From positions 186,001 through 250,000 of the forward strand of contig CAVSZG010000003.1 of assembly GCA_963732405.1 (NCBI GenBank): DNA of 64,000 nucleotides. Reading direction: 5' to 3'. Positions 35,342 to 43,636 of the stretch are shown piece by piece; within the stretch, counting starts at the first letter, position 1; each line of letters begins with the position of its first letter. The DNA comes from JAUIAI01 sp963732405 (GTDB lineage Bacteria > Pseudomonadota > Gammaproteobacteria > Burkholderiales > Burkholderiaceae_E). The translations under genes were made by a program, and so were the position numbers. The notes under the pieces are model-generated. The model searched no databases. It worked only from the letters and a program-made list of their open reading frames with translations, and had not been told where the DNA came from.

Positions 35342-36313
35342 ATGTCGATAACACTACCCAATCTTGACGACCGACGCTTTGACGATCTGGTCGAGGAAGC
35401 GCGCTCAATGATTCCAGCTTATGCGCCTGACTGGACAGACCATAACGCCGCGGATCCGGGCATCACATTGATCGAGCTGTTCGCTTTCCTCTCCGAGATG
35501 TTGATTTACCGGCTCAATCGCGTGACATCGGAGAACACACTGGCGTTCGTCAGATTGATCCGGGGTCCGGCTTGGTCACCCGACCCGGCAAAAACACCCG
35601 TTGACGAGGTCCATGATGCGGTGCTTGAACTGCGGCGGATGGAGCGCGCCGTGACTTCGGCTGACTATGAGCGACTGGCGCTGAATGCCGCCCCTGCACG
35701 GATAGCCCGCGTCCGATGTGCCTTAGGGTCCGATCTTCACGATACCGAGGGGACCTCCCTGGCGGCTGGTGCCCGGTCTGCCGACGTCAGCATCGTGATC
35801 GTTCCCCCGATCGATGGCAGCGGTTTGAATCCGAAACCGGACTCGGCCCTGATCGAGTCTGTCAGGCTGTATTTGGAGCCTCGGCGCCTGCTGACCACTC
35901 GTCTGCTGGTCATGGGGCCGGCCTACCTGACCATTGGTATCGGGCTCACCGTGGTGCGTCGTGCCGATGTTTTCGACGATGCGGCCCGCCTTGACGTCGT
36001 GAACGCTTTGCAGCGCTTCCTGCATCCGTTGCATGGTGGCGCCGATGGTCGCGGCTGGCCATTCGGCCGGGCGGTCTATGTTTCTGAAATCTATGACCTG
36101 CTGGACCGCGTGCCGAGTGTCGATTACGTAAGAAAAACGACTGTAGACTCGACGGTGCGTGATGAACTGAGTGTCAGCGAGAAGTCTCGCCTGCAACGAA
36201 ATGCGATGGGCGAACTGGTGGCTGTCCTGCTCAGACCTCACGAACTCATCGATCAGCGCATTGATCTGAGCTCGATTGTCGTGACTGTCGATGATCAGGA
36301 CGCGGGCGCATGA
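35342..36313 (+). CDS. eCIS baseplate-J-like protein 2 (Afp12-like), short form
   Basis: The ATG at 35342 (MSITLPNLDDRRFDDLVEEA) is chosen over the open frame to 35213, which lies inside the previous gene. The 323-residue protein has the N-terminal baseplate pattern YAPDWTDHNAADPGITLIEL and the C-terminal RFLHPLHGGADGRGWPFGR block also found in baseplate-J protein 1. The large middle domain normal for Afp12 (often 600-1000 residues) is missing, as in several shorter eCIS variants. It partners baseplate-J protein 1 in the wedge. The next gene starts 16 bp on. Confidence 0.85.
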   Translation: MSITLPNLDDRRFDDLVEEARSMIPAYAPDWTDHNAADPGITLIELFAFLSEMLIYRLNRVTSENTLAFVRLIRGPAWSPDPAKTPVDEVHDAVLELRRMERAVTSADYERLALNAAPARIARVRCALGSDLHDTEGTSLAAGARSADVSIVIVPPIDGSGLNPKPDSALIESVRLYLEPRRLLTTRLLVMGPAYLTIGIGLTVVRRADVFDDAARLDVVNALQRFLHPLHGGADGRGWPFGRAVYVSEIYDLLDRVPSVDYVRKTTVDSTVRDELSVSEKSRLQRNAMGELVAVLLRPHELIDQRIDLSSIVVTVDDQDAGA

Positions 36314-36329
36314 TGGGACGCCTGTTGCC

Positions 36330-36935
36330 ATGAGCTCCGACAGCCCCCAACTGCCCAGCAGCCTGATGCAATACCTGCCGGCAATCTACCAGGACGATCC
36401 GTTTCTGGGCCAGTTCCTGCTTGCCTTCGAGAAGATTCTGCTGGGTCGGGACGATGGGGTCACGCAGCCGAACCCTGGATTGGAGGTGACGATAGCCAAC
36501 ATCAGTCGCTATCTCGATCCATTAAGCGCACCCGAGGGTTTTCTGCCCTGGTTGTCGGGCTGGACTGCATTTTCGTTGAGAGCGGACCTTGACGTCGCCC
36601 GTCAGCGTGACTTTCTGGCCAATATCATCCCGCTGTATCGCTGGCGCGGCACCAAACGGCATCTGCAGGAATTGCTCAGGATATTCACGATCAGCGTGCC
36701 AGATATCCAGGAGAGTCTGGATCGACGGCATCACTTTACCGTCACCTTCGCCCTGCCGCCCGGCCTGGAGCCGGCTGTTGTCACGCGCCAGGCCGCCATC
36801 GCGAATGCGTTGATCGTCATGGCGAAGCCTGCACATACCTCATTCGAACTCAGGCTGGATTTTCCAACGATGCAAGTGGGTAAGTCCAGGGTGGGACTCG
36901 ATACCTTATTAGGCACCGGGCATCAGGAGACATAG
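36330..36935 (+). CDS. eCIS tail protein I-like (TIGR02242-type) baseplate protein
   Basis: This protein has 201 residues from the ATG at 36330. It carries MQYLPAIYQDDPFLGQFLLA and FLPWLSGWTAFSLRADLD, typical of the phage tail protein I-like group in eCIS, then a helical RGTKRHLQELLRIFT stretch. It is cytosolic until assembly. It lies between the second baseplate-J gene and the fibre gene, which matches tail-I proteins that attach fibres to the baseplate. It stops 2 bp before the fibre ATG, consistent with co-translation. Confidence 0.85.
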   Translation: MSSDSPQLPSSLMQYLPAIYQDDPFLGQFLLAFEKILLGRDDGVTQPNPGLEVTIANISRYLDPLSAPEGFLPWLSGWTAFSLRADLDVARQRDFLANIIPLYRWRGTKRHLQELLRIFTISVPDIQESLDRRHHFTVTFALPPGLEPAVVTRQAAIANALIVMAKPAHTSFELRLDFPTMQVGKSRVGLDTLLGTGHQET

Positions 36936-36937
36936 TC

Positions 36938-38578
36938 ATGGCGATTGACACCGGCGGGATCAAGCGGCTGAACTACTTCAATTCGCAACTCCTCGATGCC
37001 GCGGATTTTAAGGCCGAGCAAACCTACCATCTGGGCATGCGCCGCCGGCACAACATGTTCATGCATACAGCGGGCGTGGCCGGTGGTGGTCTTCAAGTCA
37101 GCAAGAACAGTGATCAGACGGTCAAGATCAGTTCGGGCATGGCCATCGATGGAAAGGGCCGCGAAATTGTCTTCGTCGCTGACCGGATGGTCGGTATCGA
37201 TGCGGTCAAGGCGAAGGCGAACAGCACCTTGTTTCTGACCATTGGCTATCTCGATGTCGATGAGGCGCCCGCGCCGGATGCGGGCGGTGGCATCCTGAAT
37301 CACCGCCGCATCGGTGAGCATACCGACATCAATTTCCTGGAGCGACGCCCTCCGGATGACGGAGCGGTAATCACCTTGGCAGCGATCACGCTCGATGGCA
37401 GCGGCAATATCGTGGAGATCGACAACAGCGTGCGCGCGCTGGTAGGGAGCGTGATCGATCCCCGAAGTGAGCTGACGATCCGCCAGATACTGGTCACGGG
37501 TGGGCAGCGGGTCGGCGCGAGTCTCGACGTGGGTCGGAATCTCAGTGTCGCCGGGGCGAGCGAATTCCGGGGGAATGTGTCGGCGCGAACGGTCAGCATC
37601 GCCACCTCGGCGACGGTGGCGGGCGAGCTCGCGGTGGCTGGCCCATGTGACCTGCGGGCCAGCGTGAAGGTTGGCGTTGATCTGAGTGTGGCATCGGCCC
37701 TCACCGTCAATGGCCAGACCGGCCTGGCCGATCTCAGTGTCCAGGGAAAGGCCGGTTTTCTGGGCCCCGTGGGAATCGGGCGCACCCCGTTTTCGACCGT
37801 TGCGGGGTTGGAGATCAACAAAGGCGACAGTAATGACATCGCACTGGTATTGGCCTCGACAGGTCCCGGGTTCGGGTCGGGCATGCATCTGCACAATCGA
37901 TCGCCCACGGGGCACCTCTACTATCTGTATTCGGACACGAGAGGTCTATTAGTACTGGGCGACGGTACCCCTGGCAAGGACAAAGTCCTTTGGCTGATCG
38001 ACGCCGACGGTCAGATGAACGTGCAGGTTCCGCTACGCGTGACGGCCGGTCTCGATCTCACTGACGGCTTGGCCATCGACAAGGGAAGCAATACCGGATT
38101 CGGCATCACGATCAAGGCATCGCGGGATTTTGCCACCGGCTTGCAACTCGAAAACTCCGCGGCGAATGGTCACCGTTACAGCATCTATTCTCGTAGTGAC
38201 GGCGGAATGACGATCGGTGATGAAACCAGAGCGGCCAGAGTGATGGATATCGATGCTACCGGCCAGGTGAGTGCGACGTTTAAGTCGCCCAGCACGCGGT
38301 CGGTGAAAAAGAACCTGACAGCCCTGGTCGATGCCGACTATGCCGCTATCCTGGACAAGCTCGCCGCCACGCCGGTTGTTCGATACCACTACGTCACTGA
38401 GGATGAGAGGCAACGGGTTCATTTGGGGGTCATTGCAGAAGAGGCGCCCGATGATATCGTTGACAGCGAACGCCGGCACGTGATTGTTCTGGATTATCTC
38501 GGATTTCTCTTCGCCGGCCTCAAGGCTCAGACGATCGAGATCGACAAAATCAAGGCGCATCTGGCGAGGTCGGCATGA
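36938..38578 (+). CDS. eCIS tail fibre with C-terminal S74 self-chaperone (Afp13-like)
   Basis: This 546-residue putative receptor-binding fibre has an N-terminal region (GIKRLNYFNSQLLDAADFKA, then Gly/Ala-rich beta-prism repeats such as SVAGASEFRGNVSARTVSIA) typical of fibre shafts. The last 100 residues are an intramolecular chaperone of peptidase family S74: STRSVKKNLTALVDADYAAI, VVRYHYVTEDERQRVHLG, and VIAEEAPDDIV. S74 domains release themselves after the trimer folds. The fibre determines the target cell, but target specificity cannot be read here. The stop overlaps the next start (ATGA). Confidence 0.88.
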   Translation: MAIDTGGIKRLNYFNSQLLDAADFKAEQTYHLGMRRRHNMFMHTAGVAGGGLQVSKNSDQTVKISSGMAIDGKGREIVFVADRMVGIDAVKAKANSTLFLTIGYLDVDEAPAPDAGGGILNHRRIGEHTDINFLERRPPDDGAVITLAAITLDGSGNIVEIDNSVRALVGSVIDPRSELTIRQILVTGGQRVGASLDVGRNLSVAGASEFRGNVSARTVSIATSATVAGELAVAGPCDLRASVKVGVDLSVASALTVNGQTGLADLSVQGKAGFLGPVGIGRTPFSTVAGLEINKGDSNDIALVLASTGPGFGSGMHLHNRSPTGHLYYLYSDTRGLLVLGDGTPGKDKVLWLIDADGQMNVQVPLRVTAGLDLTDGLAIDKGSNTGFGITIKASRDFATGLQLENSAANGHRYSIYSRSDGGMTIGDETRAARVMDIDATGQVSATFKSPSTRSVKKNLTALVDADYAAILDKLAATPVVRYHYVTEDERQRVHLGVIAEEAPDDIVDSERRHVIVLDYLGFLFAGLKAQTIEIDKIKAHLARSA

Positions 38579-38820
38579 CTATTGCACATTTGGACCGCAC
38601 AGGGGTTGCGATGCATGAACTCATGGAGGAACGCCTGCGTCTGCTCAGGATCGAATTCGAGACCGGCCAGCGCCGGCATCAGGCCTTGCTGCGTGAGCAA
38701 GAGACGCTGCAAGAGACAATGATGCGTATCAGCGGGGCGATACAGGTTCTGGAGGAATTGCTGCGCGCCCAGGTCCATACGTCTGCGCAATCCGAGCCCC
38801 ATTCGATCGACAGACCATGA
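38575..38820 (+). CDS. Small coiled-coil eCIS protein
   Basis: This 81-residue protein is mostly one heptad-rich helix: ELMEERLRLLRIEFETGQRR then ETLQETMMRISGAIQVLEEL. It overlaps both neighbours by 4 bp (ATGA at each end), so it is translated with the fibre and cargo genes. It is too short to be a tape measure. It could be a fibre or cargo chaperone; no family was recognised. Confidence 0.65.
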   Translation: MTIAHLDRTGVAMHELMEERLRLLRIEFETGQRRHQALLREQETLQETMMRISGAIQVLEELLRAQVHTSAQSEPHSIDRP

Positions 38821-40934
38821 GCACCGACCGGATCATGGTTCGAGATCACCGTGCCGCCAAGACAGGGGGACAGGTAGCAGCCGGCTCGTTTCGACAGGTA
38901 CCGATGTCACGGTCATCGAATGAATGGCAGGAGTTGCAACGGCTGATCGGGAATCAAGCCGTGAATCGTGTCATGCAGACGAGTGCCGCCAGGAGATCGT
39001 CGGTCGATGATGATGAGCGGGAAGCCGATCAGGTGGCGGCGCAGGTGGTCGATCGCCTGAACTCGTCCGGCGAGTCGATCGGTCAAGGCAAGGGGCGGCG
39101 CCGGGCAAGCGCGGGTGAGATGTTGACGACCATTCCGATTGCTCGACGGAGTTCGGTTGCGTCTGGCATCACGGTGACGCCGGCGCTGGAGGCGCGAATT
39201 GAACTGGCGCGCGGCGAGGGGCAACCATTGGCGGCTGACATTCGGTTGCCGATGGAACAGGCAATGGGTGCCGATTTCAGTCGGGTCAGGCTGCACACGG
39301 GGGGCAACGCCGATCAACTTGGTCGCCAGTTGCATGCCCGGGCCTTCACGACTGAACAGGACATTTTTCTCAGGCATGGGGAATACCGACCGGGCCAGAT
39401 TGCCGGCCAGTCATTGTTGGCGCATGAACTGGCCCATGTGGTCCAGCAAAGCCTGAGGCCGGCGAGAGGCGGCCGTCAGCGACAAGGATTGACTGTGCAG
39501 GCCAAACTCGAATGGTCTCGCTCGGATCTGGTCGAGCAGGCCGGGCATCCACTGGGACGTAGCCGGGAGTATCGGGCCATCGTGCAGGCCCTGAGTCGAT
39601 ACGAAGCGTTGCGAGGTCGAGCAACCAGGGATGACGTCGAGCAACTGCAGTCTGAAAGGATTGCACTGACCCAACTGGACGCCACATGCCTCGATTGGTT
39701 GACGGCCACTGATCGGAATCGCCGGAGCAAGGATCGTGCGCCAGAGCGGCGCAGTGTGATCGAGCGCCTGAGAAGCGCGACCAGACGGGAGGCGTCGTTC
39801 ATCACCAATGCGTTGGTGGTGGCGCTTAGAGGGGCGAACACGGGAGATGGGGGCGGAAATCGCATGATTCGCAGTGACCAGGAGAGGGCCGATCCTGCAC
39901 GCCTGGAGCATCGCGTGTCGCCGTCCGTGTCTAATCAGGGTCTGATGAGCGTTCCCGACATCAATGCCGGCCGGACGAGAGAAGAGCTTCGCAAGGAGGT
40001 GCTTGTTCTTTACAAGAGGGAACTGAGGGAGGAGGGCGAGAACAGTGCGAAGCTTCGCGTCTTGAGTCTGATGACTCTGCTCGAAAGAGCGCGGAATCCG
40101 AACCTAGACGAATCGACTCGACTCAAGGATCAGGCGCTCATCGCCAAGGGGGAAAAATTGCTCATGAGGTTGATAGGGGCCTACGTATCCCAGCTTGATG
40201 CGACCACCTTCAATGAAGGCCTGACTGGAATCGACGAACTGGACGAGATGATCGCCCGAATCGTTGTCGGGATTCGATCAGGATCCCGAGAGAACAATGC
40301 CTTGGCCACGCAGACCACGCAGGAGGTGGCCTTGAGAACCTTGATCGATCCGCTGTTCAATCCCATGCCCGTGAAGCGAGCGCAATGGGAGAAGATGGCG
40401 AGGAAACTGTCTGATCCGAGTCCGGATCTTGATGAAGCCTGCCAACTGTGGAAGGTGCAGGTACGTCGGCTGGCGGATGATATCGCCGGTAGGACCTTGC
40501 TGCCCAAGCTGCCTGACTCGACCGTGCGGTATCACCAGGCAGTGAGGGACCTGGCCAGAATGACCGACAAGCAGGCTGAGCGGAGCGCAAAGATCCTGGA
40601 TGGTCGACCTGGTCCGATCAAACTCTTCTGGATGAGGCGGAAGATTCGGAAGACAAGTGCGGAGTTTGCCCAGAAAAACGCTGAGCTGAATCGACCGCTT
40701 CCAGGCAACAGTGACCAGAAAACGCTGCAAGCGGTGTCAGCAGATGAGCTGAAGCGGGCGATCGAGGCGACCACGGTCGTGAAGAACATGCGCGAGGCTG
40801 TCCGTACGATTCGGGAGTTGAGTGACTCAATGTTCAAACTGGCTGAAGATAGTTCGAATCAGCTCGTGACGCTTGCGGTGACGACCGAGTCCGGTGACTA
40901 TCGTGCCGACTCGGATGAAATTGTTTTGGTCTGA
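38817..40934 (+). CDS. eCIS DUF4157 cargo/core protein 2
   Basis: This 705-residue protein closes the eCIS operon. Residues 30-55 contain LQRLIGNQAVNRVMQ, the same short pattern found in the disrupted cargo protein at 15693. A full DUF4157 domain follows (ADFSRVRLHTGGNADQLGRQ ... LLAHELAHVVQQS, about residues 158-209) with an HELAH metal site. The C-terminal 450 residues are helical and basic, with no domain I recognise. DUF4157 proteins are carried by eCIS particles and their C-terminal parts act in the target cell; this protein is the intact cargo candidate here. It is convergent with the PAS-exonuclease gene. Confidence 0.82.
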   Translation: MSTDRIMVRDHRAAKTGGQVAAGSFRQVPMSRSSNEWQELQRLIGNQAVNRVMQTSAARRSSVDDDEREADQVAAQVVDRLNSSGESIGQGKGRRRASAGEMLTTIPIARRSSVASGITVTPALEARIELARGEGQPLAADIRLPMEQAMGADFSRVRLHTGGNADQLGRQLHARAFTTEQDIFLRHGEYRPGQIAGQSLLAHELAHVVQQSLRPARGGRQRQGLTVQAKLEWSRSDLVEQAGHPLGRSREYRAIVQALSRYEALRGRATRDDVEQLQSERIALTQLDATCLDWLTATDRNRRSKDRAPERRSVIERLRSATRREASFITNALVVALRGANTGDGGGNRMIRSDQERADPARLEHRVSPSVSNQGLMSVPDINAGRTREELRKEVLVLYKRELREEGENSAKLRVLSLMTLLERARNPNLDESTRLKDQALIAKGEKLLMRLIGAYVSQLDATTFNEGLTGIDELDEMIARIVVGIRSGSRENNALATQTTQEVALRTLIDPLFNPMPVKRAQWEKMARKLSDPSPDLDEACQLWKVQVRRLADDIAGRTLLPKLPDSTVRYHQAVRDLARMTDKQAERSAKILDGRPGPIKLFWMRRKIRKTSAEFAQKNAELNRPLPGNSDQKTLQAVSADELKRAIEATTVVKNMREAVRTIRELSDSMFKLAEDSSNQLVTLAVTTESGDYRADSDEIVLV

Positions 40935-40981
40935 CGACAGGAATCCGATCGTTCGTCGGCCTATGTGCCGGCGCTCGCCCG

Positions 40982-43084
40982 TCAGTAGCGGGCCTGCGCC
41001 TTGCGGATCGAGCGCATGTCACCGCTCACGGCCATTGCCTGGCCCAGCGTGCGTACGCCGCGGGCTTCCAGGAGGGGCAGCAGTTTCACGAACACCTGGG
41101 CCGTCGCCACCGCATCGCCGATCGCGGTGTGTCGCAGGGCGGCATCAATCGGTATCTCGAACCGCTCAGCCAGGTCGTCCAGGGTGTGTTTGCCAGTGTG
41201 GTCATGCACGAAGGCCGACAGCAGCACGGTATCCAGCACCGGATTGTCAAACCGGGTCTGCTGGGGAGGCAGTCGCAGGAAGGCCATGTCGAATGCCGCA
41301 TTGTGGGCCAGCAGGACCGCGTCGCCGGCATAGGCATGAAATCGCTTGAGCACTTCACCGATTGTCGGTGCATCGCGCAGCATCTCGTCCGTCAGGCCGT
41401 GTATCGCGGTCGAGCTGGCCGGCACCTTGCGTTGGGGATTGACCAGGGTGTCGAAACGCTCGCCGAGCAGGACTCGGCCATTGACAATGCGCACGCCGGC
41501 GATCTGCACGATCTGGTCGCCGCCGCTGGGCGACAGGCCGGTCGTTTCGGTATCAAAGGCCACCAGGGTGAGCATGTTCAAGGGAAGGTCTTCGAGATTC
41601 TCGTCAACGGGTCTGTCCTGCACGTCAAAATCATAGAACTCGGGGCGTGCCGCCAGCACTGACGGGGCCAGTGGGTTCGCCGGCGGGATGACGCACGGCA
41701 AGGGCATGCTCAGGCGCGAGCGGCCGTCGGGCGTCTGGTCGGCATGCAGGCCGGTCTGGTGATTGAACAGCACATCGTGACCACTCTGGTGGGCGGGTAC
41801 GTCCGCCAGGGGCGCGGCGAGCCAGGCCGCACTTTCACCTGGCAGCAAGGGCTCTTCGTCCCAGGTCAGTTCGATCTGCATCCGGTCAGGGCCGGCGATG
41901 GCGGTCAGGACAAAGTCGCGGCGCCTGGGCGATTCGCGAACCCGTTGTATGAGCTCACGCCACAGGCAGCTCATAGCGTGACAGTCGCATCGAATCCGTT
42001 CGCTGCCCGGCGAGATGGTCAGGTCAGCACAACCGGGCTGTTTCGTAATGGCCTCGAATAACAAGCGGGTGTCGATCTCGTCGGTGGGCCAGACCATGAT
42101 CTGTTCCAGGTCGCGTCCGGCCTGAAAGTTGGCAATTTTCGTGGCCAGTTCATGGGCGGTGTCGGCTGGCGACGAACCCTGTTCGGACCGGATCACGCCG
42201 GCGGCGGTGGAGTTCGCCTTCGCTGATGAGTCAAGCGACTTGACCAGATCGAAGGCAAGGTCGGCCGTGTCGGTCAGAAAGCGGTTCAGGGCTTCGTTGC
42301 GTTTGCTGTCGCCGGCCAGATCATCGGTGATGTCGGACAGAGTCGCCATGTATCGGATATCGGGCGCCGGCTCCCGATCGGCATGCGGCAGCAGGCTGAG
42401 ACGGACCCGGAAAATGCGCGATCCGTCCGTACTCGCACAGGCGGCGGTTGCGCTGCCGGTGCCGGATCGATCCAGTCGGTCGAGCGCATGGTCGATGGTA
42501 TGGGTCGACAACAGGCCTGACAATGATCGGCCCAGTCCGACTTCGCCCAGCGGGCTGAGCACTTGCACGGCGCGTGGATTACACAGCACCACCCGATGCG
42601 CCCGGGTGCAGATCAGGATGGACTGATCGAGTTCGCGCAGTACGGCCTCGAGCCGGGATTTCTGTTCATTGGCCTTGGCGCTGGCTGCTTCTTGCGCGCT
42701 CGCCAGATCGGCGCGACTGGCCTTGAGCGCTGCCACCATCTCGCCTGCCGCCGGGCCCAGGGCGCCCAGATCACCCCGCGTGCCGGCATCTTCGATCGCC
42801 TGCGCCGAGGTGCCCGAATGGGTGACGGTCTGCATCAGACGCGCCAGTTGCTCGATCAGGCGCACGCCGCGTTCATCGACCTTCAACCAGCCCCAGAGTG
42901 TGAGCCCGTTGATGGCCGTCAGGGCAATGGCTGCAGCCAGGGTCAGGACACGGGGCGCCGCCGGATCATCGATGCGGGTGGCGGCAAACCAGATGCCGGC
43001 AATCACTGCACTGCTGGCGCCCGCCGCGATGATCAGAAACAGCAGCATCACACGTTGACGCAGTTTGATCGGGGGGCGGGGCAC
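40982..43084 (-). CDS. Membrane PAS-sensor fused to DnaQ-like 3'-5' exonuclease
   Basis: This 700-residue protein has two membrane helices at the N-terminus (about residues 11-31 and 43-63), a coiled-coil/HAMP-like stretch, and a PAS domain with HRVVLCNPRAVQVLSPLGEV. A long middle region contains a histidine-kinase-like helix but no clear ATP-binding motif. The C-terminus is a DEDDh exonuclease domain: AFDTETTGLSP (about residues 507-517), HGLTDEMLRDAP, AHNAAFDMAFLR, and HTAIGDAVATAQVF. Acetate-use clusters (acs, DUF4212, symporter) often contain this fusion, annotated as DNA polymerase III epsilon; its real substrate is not known. It follows the membrane-protein gene by 23 bp. Confidence 0.85.
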   Translation of the reverse strand: MPRPPIKLRQRVMLLFLIIAAGASSAVIAGIWFAATRIDDPAAPRVLTLAAAIALTAINGLTLWGWLKVDERGVRLIEQLARLMQTVTHSGTSAQAIEDAGTRGDLGALGPAAGEMVAALKASRADLASAQEAASAKANEQKSRLEAVLRELDQSILICTRAHRVVLCNPRAVQVLSPLGEVGLGRSLSGLLSTHTIDHALDRLDRSGTGSATAACASTDGSRIFRVRLSLLPHADREPAPDIRYMATLSDITDDLAGDSKRNEALNRFLTDTADLAFDLVKSLDSSAKANSTAAGVIRSEQGSSPADTAHELATKIANFQAGRDLEQIMVWPTDEIDTRLLFEAITKQPGCADLTISPGSERIRCDCHAMSCLWRELIQRVRESPRRRDFVLTAIAGPDRMQIELTWDEEPLLPGESAAWLAAPLADVPAHQSGHDVLFNHQTGLHADQTPDGRSRLSMPLPCVIPPANPLAPSVLAARPEFYDFDVQDRPVDENLEDLPLNMLTLVAFDTETTGLSPSGGDQIVQIAGVRIVNGRVLLGERFDTLVNPQRKVPASSTAIHGLTDEMLRDAPTIGEVLKRFHAYAGDAVLLAHNAAFDMAFLRLPPQQTRFDNPVLDTVLLSAFVHDHTGKHTLDDLAERFEIPIDAALRHTAIGDAVATAQVFVKLLPLLEARGVRTLGQAMAVSGDMRSIRKAQARY

Positions 43085-43107
43085 GATGGTTCAGGGCATG
43101 GATCGGG

Positions 43108-43626
43108 TCAGGCAGCGCAGACCGCCCGTAGCGTGGGGTCGTCGGCGGACAGCTTGACCCACTGCGCATCGATGATGGTGCCGTCGGCTGCAAACTGCGC
43201 GCCATCGGCCAGATCGGCCCGGCGATGCTCACGGCAATCGAACAACTGCGGGGCGGTTGCGGTCGGTGCGTATCGGGCAAACAACAAGATCCGGGCAATG
43301 GCCTGGCCCGGCAGATTCTGATGGTGTTGCACGGACGCCGTATCGACCACGGCGAAGCGATTGGTCTGCGGCACCAGATAAGTCCAGGGCCGCCACATGA
43401 CCGATTCGCTGTGGCGGGAGACGACCGTCATACCAGGCGGCAGGGATGCCAATGTGCGGTCGAACCAGGCATATTCGCTCCAGATCTGGTAGGTGAGCAT
43501 GGCGAGGCCGGCGGCCGCCGGCATCAGCCAACGCGGCAGACGGCCGCGGGCCAGGCGCTGCAGCAACATCACGACGCCGGCCACCGCCAGGCCGAGTACA
43601 AAGGTGGCGATCAGTTCAATCAGCAT
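43108..43626 (-). CDS. Membrane-anchored conserved protein of the acetate cluster
   Basis: This protein has 172 residues from the ATG at 43626; the frame is open to 43716 but would overlap the CBS-protein gene. Two hydrophobic segments (about residues 1-20 and 32-50; LATFVLGLAVAGVVMLLQ then MLTYQIWSEYAWFD) precede a soluble domain. No motif points to a reaction. It lies between the CBS/DUF294 gene and the exonuclease gene and is conserved in such clusters, perhaps as a partner of the symporter, which is inference. Confidence 0.65.
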   Translation of the reverse strand: MLIELIATFVLGLAVAGVVMLLQRLARGRLPRWLMPAAAGLAMLTYQIWSEYAWFDRTLASLPPGMTVVSRHSESVMWRPWTYLVPQTNRFAVVDTASVQHHQNLPGQAIARILLFARYAPTATAPQLFDCREHRRADLADGAQFAADGTIIDAQWVKLSADDPTLRAVCAA

Positions 43627-43636
43627 GGCGATCTCG

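Noticed and set aside
20886..40934. Prophage
   Set aside because: No capsid, portal, terminase, integrase or lysis gene; the DUF4255, DUF6760 and DUF4157 genes are typical of eCIS.
20886..40934. Type VI secretion system
   Set aside because: No TssJ, TssL, TssM or ClpV; the sheath is a single phage-type protein (in two paralogues), not TssB/TssC.
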